A DNA stretch of 64,000 bases from Paraburkholderia nodosa (GCF_001718195.1 NZ_MCNV01000013.1:62001-126000), one strand, 5' to 3'. Positions 42,571 through 51,841 are shown, counted from the stretch's first letter. Translations and numbers: made by a program. The notes: generated from the letters alone by a model not told the origin.

Positions 42571-43767
42571 ATGACCGTTTTTCGAATCGAAGAACCCACC
42601 CCCGCGGCCCGCGGCGGTTTCGCGCTGTGGGCGCTCGGCTTCCGGCCGTTCTACCTTGGCGGCGCGCTCTTTGGCGGCGCGGCGCTGCTGGCCTGGATGG
42701 CCGCGTATGCCGGCCATCCGTTGCCGGGTCTCAGTTCCTACCTGCCGGGCATGTTCTGGCACGCGCACGAGATGATTTTCGGCTTCGGCGCGGCGATCGT
42801 GGCGGGTTTTCTGCTGACCGCGGTGCGCGCGTGGACGTCGATCACGCCGGCGCAGGGCAAGTCGCTGGCGGCGCTGTGGCTGTTGTGGCTCGCGGGGCGC
42901 ATCACGGTTGCTTACGCACCGTCAGGCGTCGCCGCCGTGGTCGACAGCCTCTTTCTCCCCGCATGCGCGCTCGTGCTGCTGCGCGTGCTCATCGGCGCCA
43001 GGAACAGCCACAACATCTTCTTGCCGGTCGCGCTCGGCATGCTCGCCGCGCTGAATGTGGCGTTCCATCTTTCGATGCTGGCGGGCCGCGCGGACTGGGC
43101 GCTGCACAGCGCGTATCTCGCCGTGGGCATGCTGGTGCTGTTCATCACGATCATCGGCGGGCGCATCATCCCGTCGTTCACGGCCAACGCCGTGCCCGGC
43201 TACGCGGCACAGCGCTGGAACGCGGTCGAGCGCGCGGTGATGCCGCTCAGCGCGCTGGCGTTCGTGCTCGACGCCGCGCTCGGCTCCGGCGTGCTCGTTG
43301 CGATCGCCGCGCTCGCGGCGGCGTGCGCACAAGGTACGCGAATCTGGGGTTGGCGTTCGTGGCGCGTCGGCAACCGGCCGATCCTGACTATCCTGCACAT
43401 CGCCTATGCATGGATCCCCGTCGGCTTTGTGCTGCTCGCGCTCGCAGCAATGGGTTCGGTCGCGCATACGCTCGCCATTCACGCGTTCACGGTGGGCGCT
43501 ATCGGCTGCGCGATCATGGCGATGATCACACGCACGGCGCGCGGACACACGGGTCGCAAACTGATGGCGGGCGGCTTCGATATCGCCTGTTATGTGTTGC
43601 TCGTGCTTGCCGCGCTGATTCGCGTGGCGGGACCCTCGCTCGCGCCGCAGTGGCTCGCGTTCTGGATCGAAGCGTCGGGTGCGTGCTGGGTCGTTGCGTT
43701 CGCAGCCTATTGTTATCGCTACGCAGGCTGGCTGGTGGCGCCGCGTGTCGATGGTAAGGAGGGCTGA
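42571..43767 (+). CDS. nnrS: NnrS-family haem-copper membrane protein
   Basis: A 398-residue, 12-helix protein of the NnrS family: FALWALGFRPFYLGGALFGG start, FWHAHEMIFGFGAAIVAGFLLTAV (conserved H-x-H-E), and a second conserved stretch IGGRIIPSFTANAVPG. NnrS proteins bind haem and copper and ease nitric-oxide stress. ATG at 42571 gives the family N-terminus; an ATG at 42547 is in frame but lacks a ribosome binding site. Divergent from the bufferin operon. Confidence 0.88.
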   Translation: MTVFRIEEPTPAARGGFALWALGFRPFYLGGALFGGAALLAWMAAYAGHPLPGLSSYLPGMFWHAHEMIFGFGAAIVAGFLLTAVRAWTSITPAQGKSLAALWLLWLAGRITVAYAPSGVAAVVDSLFLPACALVLLRVLIGARNSHNIFLPVALGMLAALNVAFHLSMLAGRADWALHSAYLAVGMLVLFITIIGGRIIPSFTANAVPGYAAQRWNAVERAVMPLSALAFVLDAALGSGVLVAIAALAAACAQGTRIWGWRSWRVGNRPILTILHIAYAWIPVGFVLLALAAMGSVAHTLAIHAFTVGAIGCAIMAMITRTARGHTGRKLMAGGFDIACYVLLVLAALIRVAGPSLAPQWLAFWIEASGACWVVAFAAYCYRYAGWLVAPRVDGKEG

Positions 43768-43864
43768 TTCATCGGCCTTGCACAAGGCGTATCGCGCGAG
43801 TATGTTGACTGGCAAGGGCTGCACGCGCGTAACGCCTTGGCCCGCCGATGAAGGAGGGTGTGCA

Positions 43865-44389
43865 ATGCATCACTCTGTTCAGATCGCAGGCGCGGCCTGT
43901 CTCGTCTTTGTAACCTCTGTGCAGGCTCAAACGTCAGCTTCCGCACCGCCAGCGGCTGCCGTGCCCGAGCGCATGCCTTACGACATTCCTTACGGTTCGC
44001 CTATCGGGCTTGATGCGGCGAAGCATCTGCTTGCGCTTGCTGAAGCCGAGGCGCGCAGGCACGACTGGAAAATGAACATCGCCGTGGTCGATCCGCATGG
44101 CGATCTCGTTGCCTTCGAGCGTATGGATGGCGCGCAATACGCCTCTGTCGAGGTTTCGCAGAACAAGGCGCGCACGTCCGCACGCTTTCGCCGCGAGACC
44201 CGCGTTTTCTATAACCAGTTCGAGAGCGGTCATGCCTACGTTGCCACGCTCGTGCCGGACCTCGTGGCTTCGCCCGGCGGCTTTCCGCTCGTCGAGGACG
44301 GCAAGGTGATCGGCGCGATCGGCTGCAGCGGCGGCACGGGCGAACAGGATGCCGTCACGTGCAAGGCGGCGGCTTCCACCGTGAAGTAA
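43865..44389 (+). CDS. Exported GlcG/HbpS-family haem-binding-like protein
   Basis: A 174-residue protein with a signal peptide (VQIAGAACLVFVTSVQAQ) and one GlcG/HbpS domain: AKHLLALAEAEARRHDWKMNIAVVDPHGDLVAFERMDGAQYAS, KARTSARFRRET and GFPLVEDGKVIGAIGCSGGTGEQD. HbpS relatives bind haem and cope with redox stress. AAGGAGG lies seven bases before ATG 43865. It follows nnrS by about 100 bases on the same strand, so the two may be one unit; both are haem-linked families. Confidence 0.88.
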   Translation: MHHSVQIAGAACLVFVTSVQAQTSASAPPAAAVPERMPYDIPYGSPIGLDAAKHLLALAEAEARRHDWKMNIAVVDPHGDLVAFERMDGAQYASVEVSQNKARTSARFRRETRVFYNQFESGHAYVATLVPDLVASPGGFPLVEDGKVIGAIGCSGGTGEQDAVTCKAAASTVK

Positions 44390-44416
44390 GCGCGCGGAAC
44401 GCCGTAGCTTCTTCCG

Positions 44417-45067
44417 TCAATGCGGCGAGCCGTACCCCTGGACCTTCAGCAGATGCTCGCGCATGCAACGCGCGGCGGTTTCGCCGTCGCGCGCGAGAAT
44501 TGCCTCGACGATGGCCTGGTGCTGCTGTGCGAAATGATGGCGCGTGGCCTGATCCGTGGTCTTTTCACGTTGGGTCGGCTTGACCCGCATGCCGTTGATC
44601 ACTTCCATCAGGGCAATGATCGCGGGATTGCGCGAGGCCTGTGCGATCAGCAGATGAAAGCGCTGGTCCCATAGTTGCCACTCCTCATCGTTTTTTGCCG
44701 TCGCGTTCCGTTTCGCGCACTTCTCCAGTTCAGCCAGATCCTCGGGCGTGGCCTTGGCGGCGGCAAGCCCAGCTAACGCCGGCTCGAACATGAGGCGCAT
44801 CTCCGCGATGTCGACCGGGCTCGTACGCGAGCGCAGGCCGCGCAGCGTGGGCGCGAACTTCAGCGGCCGCGCGCCCAGATACGTGCCGCGGCCCACGCCG
44901 CGCCAGATCCGGCCCGATGCCTCCAGCGAGGCGAGCGCCGTGCGCAGTTCGCGGCGGCTCACGCCGAGGTCCTCGGCGAGCTTGCGTTCGGGAGGCAACG
45001 CGTCGCCGTCTTTCAAGCGGTGCTGTGCGATGTAGGCAAGCAGACTGTCGAGCACGGACCTTTCCAT
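44417..45067 (-). CDS. FadR/FCD-type GntR regulator
   Basis: A 216-residue regulator: N-terminal winged helix (LPPERKLAEDLGVSRRELRTALASLEASG) and a C-terminal FCD helical domain (DIAEMRLMFEPALAGLAAAKA, FHLLIAQASRNPAIIALME, HQAIVEAILARDGETAARCMREHL). FCD domains bind carboxylic acids with a metal. It is divergent from the GGT-MFS-GAF-MFS operon at 45291 and lies beside the palindrome at 45079-45096, so it should repress itself and/or that operon. Confidence 0.91.
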   Translation of the reverse strand: MERSVLDSLLAYIAQHRLKDGDALPPERKLAEDLGVSRRELRTALASLEASGRIWRGVGRGTYLGARPLKFAPTLRGLRSRTSPVDIAEMRLMFEPALAGLAAAKATPEDLAELEKCAKRNATAKNDEEWQLWDQRFHLLIAQASRNPAIIALMEVINGMRVKPTQREKTTDQATRHHFAQQHQAIVEAILARDGETAARCMREHLLKVQGYGSPH

Positions 45068-45078
45068 GATGTAGCGTG

Positions 45079-45096
45079 AACCAATATGAATTGGTT
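45079..45096. promoter_or_regulatory. GntR operator candidate AACCAAT-N4-ATTGGTT
   Basis: A perfect 7-4-7 inverted repeat 12 bases upstream of the GntR start. Short dyads with ACCA/TGGT arms fit FadR-type GntR proteins. A further half word (TTGGAACCAA, 45232-45241) lies on the other side of the gap, nearer to the divergent operon. Confidence 0.65.
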
Positions 45097-45245
45097 TGAT
45101 TCTATCAGTTGTGCTGCGCCGCGCAACCGTGCGCTCGTCAAATCGACGTAATCCACGGTACTCCGTAGATTTACAGGGTTAACACGGGGTGCAGCCAAAA
45201 ATCTTCCTTCGTATGCTGATCGTGAAAGGTTTTGGAACCAATCTG

Positions 45246-45274
45246 GAAAGGTTCGACTACGGGCCGAACCTTTC
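45246..45274. promoter_or_regulatory. Inverted repeat GAAAGGTTCG before the GGT operon
   Basis: GAAAGGTTCG, nine bases, CGAACCTTTC: a perfect 10-bp dyad that ends 16 bases before the GGT start codon, next to its ribosome binding site. A direct copy of GAAAGGTT is at 45224-45231. It may be a second operator or, in RNA, a stem-loop that hides the GGAG site. Confidence 0.55.
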
Positions 45275-45290
45275 ACACAGGGAGTGGAAG

Positions 45291-47075
45291 ATGTCGTTTA
45301 CAACGCGTCCGGAGCTGATCGGGACCTTCGGGATGGTGGCGTCCACGCATTGGCTCGCCAGCGCGTCGGCGATGGCGGTGCTCGAGAAGGGCGGTAACGC
45401 GTTCGATGCGGCTGCTGCTGCCGGCTTCGTGCTGCAGATCGTCGAGCCGCATCTCAACGGCCCCGGCGGCGAGTTGCCCGTCGTGTTCTACAGCGCAAGG
45501 CAAGACCGTGTGCGCGTGCTGTGCGGCCAGGGAGTGACGCCGGCGACCATGACGATCGAACGCATGCGCGCGCTCGGGCTCGAAGTCGTGCCGGGCACCG
45601 GCCTGCTGCCCGCCGTGGTGCCCGGCGCGTTCGGCGCATGGATGATGATGCTGCGCGACTACGGGCAACTGCCGCTCGAAGACGTGCTGAGCTACGCGAT
45701 CGGCTACGCGGAGAACGGCTATCCGGTGCTGCCGCGCATGTGCGCGTCGATTCTCGCGATCAAGGACTTTTTCCTCAGCGAATGGACGACCTCCGCCGAG
45801 CAATGGCTGCGCGACGGCGACGCCCCCGCTCCAAACGCGTTGTTCGCCAATCCCGCCATTGCCGCCACGTACCGCCGCATCCTGCGGGAGGCGAGCGCGA
45901 AAAGCGACCGCGCGGAGCAGTGCGAACTCGCGCGCTCGGCGTTCTACCGCGGCTTCGTGGCCGACGCGATCGACCAGTATTTCCGCTCGACCGACGTGCT
46001 CGACACCTCCGGTCTTCGCAATCGCGGCCTGCTCGATGCGGACGATCTCGCACGCTGGGAGCCCACCTACGAGGAAGCGCTCTCGTACGACTACGCGGGC
46101 CTGCGCGTGCACAAGACAGGACCGTGGGGCCAGGGGCCGATGTTCCTGCAACAACTCGCGCTGCTCAAGGGCTTCGATCTGGACGCGATGGATCCGTTCG
46201 GTGCGGATTTCGTGCACACGGTCATCGAAACGTCGAAGCTCGCGTTTGCCGACCGCGACGTGTTCTATGGCGACCCGCACTTTGCCGACGTGCCGATGCA
46301 AACGCTGCTGAGCGACGCGTACAACGACGCGCGCCGCCGTCTCGTCGATCCGCACAAGGCCTCGTTCGAATTCCGCCCCGGGCCGCTTCTCGACAGCGAA
46401 GCGCGCGCGGCGCGCATCCTCGCCAACGCAGGGCGCCAGCAGCCGGGCGGCTTCGGGCAGGGCGAGCCGACGTTCGCACCGCTGCCCGAATTGCGCGGCG
46501 ATACCGTTCATCTCGACGTGGTCGATCGCTGGGGCAACATGGTCTCGGCCACGCCGTCGGGCGGCTGGCTGCAGGCGTCGCCCGCGGTCCCCGGCCTCGG
46601 TTTCAACATCACCACGCGCGCGCAGATGTTCTGGATGGAAGAGGGCTTGCCTTCGTCGCTCGGGCCGGGCCGGCGTCCACGCACGACACTCTCGCCCACG
46701 CTCGTCACGCGCGAAGGCGAGCCCTATGCGGCGTTCGGCACGCCGGGCGGCGATCAGCAGGATCAATGGTCGATGCAGTTGTTCTTGAGGCACGTGCATG
46801 CGGGGATGAACCTGCAGGCCGCCGTGGATGCCCCCTCGTTCCAGACCGCGCATTTCCCCGGCTCGTTTTATCCGCGCTCGATGCAGCTCGGCAAGATGTC
46901 GGCCGAGTCGCGCTTTCCCGAAGCCACGCTCGCCGAATTGCGCGCGCGCGGCCACGATCTCACGGTGGCCGAGCCATGGGGGCTCGGGCGCGTGTGCGCG
47001 GTGGGCGTGCGCAACGGACTCATGCGCGGCGCGGCCACGCCGCGCCAGATGCAGGCCTATGCGATCGGCCGCTGA
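45291..47075 (+). CDS. Gamma-glutamyltransferase family protein
   Basis: A 594-residue Ntn-hydrolase. Key parts are conserved: ALEKGGNAFDAAAAAGF-type start (VLEKGGNAFDAAAAAGFVLQ), NGPGGELPVVFY, the autoprocessing/catalytic threonine in GDTVHLDVVDRWGNMVSATPSGGW, and AAFGTPGGDQQDQW near the end. The V after the catalytic Thr replaces the second Thr/Ser of the classical TTH motif. No signal peptide is visible at the chosen start (ATG 45291, GGAG six bases upstream), so it may be cytosolic and act on a gamma-glutamyl or related amide brought in by the two MFS carriers downstream. Confidence 0.9.
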   Translation: MSFTTRPELIGTFGMVASTHWLASASAMAVLEKGGNAFDAAAAAGFVLQIVEPHLNGPGGELPVVFYSARQDRVRVLCGQGVTPATMTIERMRALGLEVVPGTGLLPAVVPGAFGAWMMMLRDYGQLPLEDVLSYAIGYAENGYPVLPRMCASILAIKDFFLSEWTTSAEQWLRDGDAPAPNALFANPAIAATYRRILREASAKSDRAEQCELARSAFYRGFVADAIDQYFRSTDVLDTSGLRNRGLLDADDLARWEPTYEEALSYDYAGLRVHKTGPWGQGPMFLQQLALLKGFDLDAMDPFGADFVHTVIETSKLAFADRDVFYGDPHFADVPMQTLLSDAYNDARRRLVDPHKASFEFRPGPLLDSEARAARILANAGRQQPGGFGQGEPTFAPLPELRGDTVHLDVVDRWGNMVSATPSGGWLQASPAVPGLGFNITTRAQMFWMEEGLPSSLGPGRRPRTTLSPTLVTREGEPYAAFGTPGGDQQDQWSMQLFLRHVHAGMNLQAAVDAPSFQTAHFPGSFYPRSMQLGKMSAESRFPEATLAELRARGHDLTVAEPWGLGRVCAVGVRNGLMRGAATPRQMQAYAIGR

Positions 47076-47108
47076 ACACGCGCCACGCTCAACCGGAACC
47101 GACTCACC

Positions 47109-48521
47109 ATGTCCACCGTCGCCGCCCGACTCGAACGACTGCCGCTCGCTGGCTTCCATCGCAAACTGCTGTTGATCGGCGGGCTCGGCTATATGTTCGA
47201 CGGGCTGGACTCTTCGTCGCTCGCCTTTTTGCTGCCGGTCGTGAGCAAGCTATGGCATTTGACGAGCGCCGAAACGGGACTCGTCGCCAGCAGCACGTAT
47301 ATCGGCTATTTTTTCGGCGCGTTTCTCTCGGGCGTGCTGGCCGACGTAATTGGCCGCCGCCGCATCATGATGAGCGCGCTAGCCATCTACTGCGCCGCAT
47401 CCATGGCGAGCGCGACGGCGCACGACTGGCATACGTTTTTCGCCCTGCGCATGCTCGCGGGGTTTGGTTCGGGCGCAGAAACGGTCGTCATCGCACCGTT
47501 CCTCGCGGAATTCGTGCCGCGACGCTATCGCGGCATGTTCTGCGGCGCGCTCGTCGGATTCATGTCGTTCGGATATCTAAGCTCGTCGATTCTTGGCTAT
47601 ACCGTCGTGCGCAATTTCGCGGACGGCTGGCGCTATCTCGCCGTGCTGACCTCGCTGCCGGTCGTGATGCTGCTCTGGTGGCGCAGGACGTTGCCAGAGT
47701 CGCCGCGCTGGCTCGAAAGCCGCGGACGCTCCGCCGAAGCCGACAGCATCGTGCGGGCGATCGAGTCGCGCTACGAGCAGGAGGGCATTGCGCTGGCGCC
47801 GCTCGGCTCGGTGGGCGCGATTCCCGCCGCCGCGCAGGGCAGCGGCAGTGCGCTGCAAAACGTGTTGACACTGTTTTCGCGCCGGCTCGTGGGCACGACG
47901 GCGGTGAGCTGGCTGATGTGGTTCTCCGTGGCCTTCGCGTATTACTCGTTCTTCTCGTGGATTCCTAGCCTGCTCGTCAAAGAAGGCCTAACGCTCACCA
48001 GGAGCTTCGGCTATTCGATTGCCATCTACGGTGCGCAGATTCCCGGCTATTTCTCGGCGGCGTGGCTCAATGAGCGGATCGGGCGCAAGGGCGTCGTGGC
48101 CTCCTACATGACGCTTGGCGGGCTCGCCGCGATTGCGCTGGCTTTCTCGCATACGGGCGTGCAGATCACGGTGGCGGGCGTGTGCCTCTCGTTCTTCATG
48201 AATGGCGCATTTGCGGGCGTCTATGCCTATACGCCGGAGGTATTCCCGACGGCCGTACGCACGACCGGCACGGGATCTTCGTCTTCGTTCGGTCGCATCG
48301 GCTCGGTAAGCGCGCCCATTCTGGTGGGTCTCGTGTATCCGGCGTTCGGCTTCTTCGGCGTGTTCGCCATGACGACCGCCGTGCTGCTGGCGGGCGCTTG
48401 CGTCGTGTTTTTCCTCGGCATCGAAACCCGCAATCGCTCGCTCGAAGACATCGAGGCGAGCGGCGCGCAGGCGGAGTTCCATGCGCACAAGCCGCTTGCC
48501 CGCGACGGGCTGCGAGGCTGA
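47109..48521 (+). CDS. MFS transporter (metabolite:H+ symporter type)
   Basis: A 470-residue, 12-helix carrier: GGLGYMFDGLDSSSLAFLLPVVSKLW, motif A in GVLADVIGRRRIMMS, and the mid-loop repeat ESPRWLESRGRSAEAD typical of the sugar porter/aromatic-acid type families. It is probably an importer of an organic acid or amide. It lies 33 bases after the GGT-family gene and 30 before the GAF gene. Confidence 0.9.
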   Translation: MSTVAARLERLPLAGFHRKLLLIGGLGYMFDGLDSSSLAFLLPVVSKLWHLTSAETGLVASSTYIGYFFGAFLSGVLADVIGRRRIMMSALAIYCAASMASATAHDWHTFFALRMLAGFGSGAETVVIAPFLAEFVPRRYRGMFCGALVGFMSFGYLSSSILGYTVVRNFADGWRYLAVLTSLPVVMLLWWRRTLPESPRWLESRGRSAEADSIVRAIESRYEQEGIALAPLGSVGAIPAAAQGSGSALQNVLTLFSRRLVGTTAVSWLMWFSVAFAYYSFFSWIPSLLVKEGLTLTRSFGYSIAIYGAQIPGYFSAAWLNERIGRKGVVASYMTLGGLAAIALAFSHTGVQITVAGVCLSFFMNGAFAGVYAYTPEVFPTAVRTTGTGSSSSFGRIGSVSAPILVGLVYPAFGFFGVFAMTTAVLLAGACVVFFLGIETRNRSLEDIEASGAQAEFHAHKPLARDGLRG

Positions 48522-48551
48522 GCGCGCGCCACTCTCACTCTCGTACGCCCC

Positions 48552-49103
48552 ATGCAAACGCCCCTTTCCCTCGCGAACGAACCCTACGCGCTCCAACGCG
48601 AACTTGCCGCGCTCGCGCGCCTTTCGCACGTCATTCGCCAGCCCGGGCAACCGGACGCGATTTTCCGCGAAGTGTGCGCCGTCGCCGCCGAAGCCATCGG
48701 CTTTCGCCTCTTCACGATCATGGCCTACGACGCCAGGAACCAGGAGGTGGAGCGCATGTTCACGAACATGCCCGACGTCTACCCGCCGGGCGGACGCAAG
48801 CGGAAAAGCGGCACGCCCTGGGCGCGGCGCATTCTTTCGGATCTCGAACCGTTTCGCGCCACGACGCCAGAGGGCCTGCGCGAAGCCTTCGACGATCACG
48901 CGGTAATGACGGCGATGGGGCTAGGCTCGATACTGAACATACCGGTTGCCTATGACGGCCGCTGCGTCGGGACGATGAACCTCACGCACGTGGAGGGCTG
49001 GTACACCGCGCAACACGAAGAAACGGGCCTGCTGCTCGGCGCGTTTCTCGCGCCTGCGCTCGTCGCACATGGCATGTCTTTTGCGGCCCATGCAAGTCTC
49101 TGA
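48552..49103 (+). CDS. GAF-domain protein
   Basis: A 183-residue single GAF domain: ELAALARLSHVIRQPGQPDAIFREVCAVAAEAIGFRLFTIM-type start (AIFREVCAVAAEAIGFRLF) and LGSILNIPVAYDGRCVGTMNLTHVEGWYT. There is no attached output domain, so it works as a small-molecule sensor or accessory protein. Stand-alone GAF proteins recur between transport genes in Burkholderiaceae. No strong ribosome binding site precedes the ATG. Confidence 0.86.
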   Translation: MQTPLSLANEPYALQRELAALARLSHVIRQPGQPDAIFREVCAVAAEAIGFRLFTIMAYDARNQEVERMFTNMPDVYPPGGRKRKSGTPWARRILSDLEPFRATTPEGLREAFDDHAVMTAMGLGSILNIPVAYDGRCVGTMNLTHVEGWYTAQHEETGLLLGAFLAPALVAHGMSFAAHASL

Positions 49104-49120
49104 ACGCAGGACCCTTGTCG

Positions 49121-50413
49121 ATGAACACAACGACATCCACCGGAACCGCCAATCGCTGGCTACTCGTCTTCGCGCTCGGCTATCTCGCGCTGCTGGTCGA
49201 CGGTGCCGACGTCATGATGTACGGCCTCACGCTCTCGCGTATCAAGAGTGAATTCGGCTTGACCAATGTCGAGGCGGGTGCGCTCGGCAGCCTGACGCTG
49301 CTCGGCATGGCGATTGGCGGCATTCTTGGCGGCTGGGCGAGCGACTCGCTCGGGCGCGTGCGCGTGGTGGTCTGGGCGATGGTGCTGTTCTCGGTGGGCG
49401 CGGGGCTGCTCGGTTTCACGCACAGCTTCCTGGAATTCGCGGTCGTACGCTTCTTCAGCTCGATGGGCATTGGCTGCATGGTGCTGGTGAGTACGCTCGT
49501 GGCCGAATACGTACCCATGGCGCGACGCTCGCTGATACTCGGCGTGCTCCAAACGGCGATTTCCGCAGGCTATATCACAGTGATCGCGCTCAGCACGTGG
49601 ATCCTGCCGCATTACGGCTGGCGCACGTTGTTTTATGTGGCGGCGGCGCCCGTGCTGCTCGCGTTGGCGATTCACTTCTTCGTGCCCGAGCCGCCGAGCT
49701 GGCGCATGAGCGAGGCCGCGGCTCGCCCGAGCGGCCGCCGCTGGCACGACAACCGCTACGCGTTGATTTTCGCGGACCGCGAGGCACGCAGGATGTTCAT
49801 TTTCTGGTCGCTCGCTTCCGTGTTTGCGCTTTCAGGGTTCTATGGCTTGAACAACTGGTTGCCCACGTATCTGGAAAGCGAATTGCACATCAAATTCAGC
49901 TCGATGACGGGGTACATGACCGCGACGTGGGTCGTGGCGTTCATCGGCAAGATCGTGGCGGGCTGGCTAGGTGACATCTGGAGCCGGCGCGGCGTGTATG
50001 TGCTGGGCTGTATCGGTGCTGCCGTCTTTCTTCCCGTGATCGTGCTGTTCCATACCCGCGAGAACATTGCGTGGCTGATGCTCGTATTCGGTTTTCTCTA
50101 CGGCGTGCCGCTGGGCACGATCGGGACGTTCATGTCGGAGAGCTTCGAAACGCGCATTCGGGGCACGGCGGTGGGCGGTTCGTATAACGTGGGACGCTTC
50201 TGTTCGGGCGCGGCGCCTATTGTGATCGGCTATATCGCTACGCAGTTTTCGATCGGCATGGGTTTTCTTGTGGTCGGCGCGGTGTTTTTCCTGAGCGGCG
50301 TGATGGCGCTGTTCATTCCGGACCGCCTGCACGATACGAGCGAAGGCGATCCGGCGCAGGCGAGTGGGGAGGCTCGGCAGGGGACGTTGACGCCGGCGAC
50401 TGGAAAAGGGTGA
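49121..50413 (+). CDS. MFS transporter (aromatic acid:H+ symporter type)
   Basis: A 430-residue, 12-helix carrier of the AAHS-like kind: WLLVFALGYLALLVDGADVMMYGLTLSRIK start, motif A GGWASDSLGRVRVVV, GIGCMVLVSTLVAEYVP. A TTG six bases earlier is possible, but the ATG at 49121 has the better-placed AGGA. It is the last gene of the GGT-family operon; two different MFS genes in one unit suggest two substrates or uptake plus export. Confidence 0.9.
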   Translation: MNTTTSTGTANRWLLVFALGYLALLVDGADVMMYGLTLSRIKSEFGLTNVEAGALGSLTLLGMAIGGILGGWASDSLGRVRVVVWAMVLFSVGAGLLGFTHSFLEFAVVRFFSSMGIGCMVLVSTLVAEYVPMARRSLILGVLQTAISAGYITVIALSTWILPHYGWRTLFYVAAAPVLLALAIHFFVPEPPSWRMSEAAARPSGRRWHDNRYALIFADREARRMFIFWSLASVFALSGFYGLNNWLPTYLESELHIKFSSMTGYMTATWVVAFIGKIVAGWLGDIWSRRGVYVLGCIGAAVFLPVIVLFHTRENIAWLMLVFGFLYGVPLGTIGTFMSESFETRIRGTAVGGSYNVGRFCSGAAPIVIGYIATQFSIGMGFLVVGAVFFLSGVMALFIPDRLHDTSEGDPAQASGEARQGTLTPATGKG

Positions 50414-50564
50414 CGCGTAGTGGGACACACATTGTATCGACTGCGATGCGTCGCTGCATTTACGCTACGCTAACACGGGCCTGAAAAAACTCCGCTCGTA
50501 ACTCACGATACAACGCTCTTTTGGTCGTTGAAGTAGGGGCTTGGGCCGTGCTTAAAAGGGCAGC

Positions 50565-51074
50565 CTACGCTTGCGCCATCTCCAGAAGCTTCGCCACGGT
50601 ATTCATGTTGCGCGCGGTTCCGGCCTTCGCCGCAGCGATCCTGAGCTTCGAGCGCCCGATACCGTCCTTGTAAAACACGTAGATCTCGCGCTCGCCCAGC
50701 TGGAATTCTTCCGCCTGCTGACCGCTTACGTTGTCGAACGCGTCCGAGGGCGGCGGCGTGTCGAGAAAGATCGCGACAGTGCGATCAGGCGCGCCAGCGG
50801 GAAAGGGGTTGTCATGCAATACGGCGGCCAATTCGGCAGCCGTACGCACCACCACGCCGACGGGTTTGCCTGCATAAGCCTCGAGGCTCTGCTCGAGCTT
50901 CTTTTTCACCGATGCTTCGGCCAGCCGGCTCTCGAACACCACGTTGCCGCTCGCGATATAGGTACGCACTTGCGCGAACCCGAGCGCTTCGCACATGCCG
51001 CGAAGTTCGGGCATGGGAAGCTTGCCGGTTCCGCCGACATTCACGGCGCGTAGCAGGGCGATATAGACGGGCAT
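50565..51074 (-). CDS. DUF1697-family protein
   Basis: A 169-residue DUF1697 protein: MPVYIALLRAVNVGGTGKLP, LGFAQVRTYIASGNVVFES, FYKDGIGRSKLR, AGTARNMNTVAKLLEMAQ. The 'LLRgiNVGG' and 'ARNwnTv' motifs are diagnostic; function is unknown. It is 23 bases past the Pr6Pr-like gene on the same strand, so may be co-transcribed with it. Confidence 0.9.
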   Translation of the reverse strand: MPVYIALLRAVNVGGTGKLPMPELRGMCEALGFAQVRTYIASGNVVFESRLAEASVKKKLEQSLEAYAGKPVGVVVRTAAELAAVLHDNPFPAGAPDRTVAIFLDTPPPSDAFDNVSGQQAEEFQLGEREIYVFYKDGIGRSKLRIAAAKAGTARNMNTVAKLLEMAQA

Positions 51075-51097
51075 GGGTTCGATCGGGAAGCCAGGAG

Positions 51098-51841
51098 TTA
51101 GTCAGGGCGCTGCAAGTCGGTGACGGCGAGGGCCTCGTTTGCGACGACGGCAGGGCGCCTGCGTGCGTTGATCGTCACGAAGACCGTCATCAGCACCATG
51201 AAGGCGGCAAGCAGCAAGGCGCTGTTGACGAGCACATGTGCATAGCCGAGCTGAGCGACGTCGATGAATGGATAGGGGTAGAAGTCAGTCTCGCTGCCGC
51301 GCCAGAAGGTGACGGCAAGGTAGCCCAGCGGATAGACGAGCCAGGCGAGGCGGTCGCGAGCAGTCAGGGTGAAGCGCGGCACGAACAGGAGCCAATACGC
51401 GGCGCATAGCAGCGGGATCAGGCTATGCAGGCTCTCGTTGAGCAGCGCGCGATAACCGTGTGGCGTCCAGAGATGCCGCAGCAGCAGATTATAAGCAATG
51501 CCAACGAAGACGATATACACCGTAACCGCGCTCACGCTGCCCGGAGCGCGGAGCAAGCGTGCCGGCCACGTGCGCACGCGCAGTGCGATGCAGGTGAAGG
51601 TGAGCGCAACGAGCAGCACCGTGAGATTGGTGAGGTAGGCCGAAAGCCTGCCGATGGCCTCGAACGTGTCGAAACCGCGCAGCACCATGCGCTGGATCGT
51701 AATGTCGGTTTGTGCGGCGAGCGCCCCCCACGCGAGCAGCGCGATCACAGCCGCCAATGCGGTGGCATAGGGGCCTGGGGGCTGCGCCGTGTCGGCAAGC
51801 GGCACGGCAGCCGCGCGTGCGGGTAGCGGTGGTTCGGACAT
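51098..51841 (-). CDS. Pr6Pr-like (AIG1/FAR-17a-type) membrane protein
   Basis: A 247-residue protein with six to seven hydrophobic helices. LSAYLTNLTVLLVALTFTCIAL, YNLLLRHLWTPHGYRAL and VYPLGYLAVTFWRG followed by YPYPFIDVAQLGY match the 'Pr6Pr' membrane family of unknown function. The start at 51841 is uncertain; an ATG at 51868 adds nine residues. It sits between the TetR gene and DUF1697, all leftward. Confidence 0.82.
   Translation of the reverse strand: MSEPPLPARAAAVPLADTAQPPGPYATALAAVIALLAWGALAAQTDITIQRMVLRGFDTFEAIGRLSAYLTNLTVLLVALTFTCIALRVRTWPARLLRAPGSVSAVTVYIVFVGIAYNLLLRHLWTPHGYRALLNESLHSLIPLLCAAYWLLFVPRFTLTARDRLAWLVYPLGYLAVTFWRGSETDFYPYPFIDVAQLGYAHVLVNSALLLAAFMVLMTVFVTINARRRPAVVANEALAVTDLQRPD

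Noticed and set aside
42096..43757. A 553-codon plus-strand frame overlapping nnrS in another phase.
   Set aside because: NnrS in its own frame has all conserved helices and histidines; the other frame is Arg-rich noise, and its first part runs through the promoter gap.
45273..47159. A 628-codon minus-strand frame opposite the gamma-glutamyltransferase gene.
   Set aside because: Composition (Arg, His, Ala) and lack of domains mark it as a shadow of the high-GC gene.
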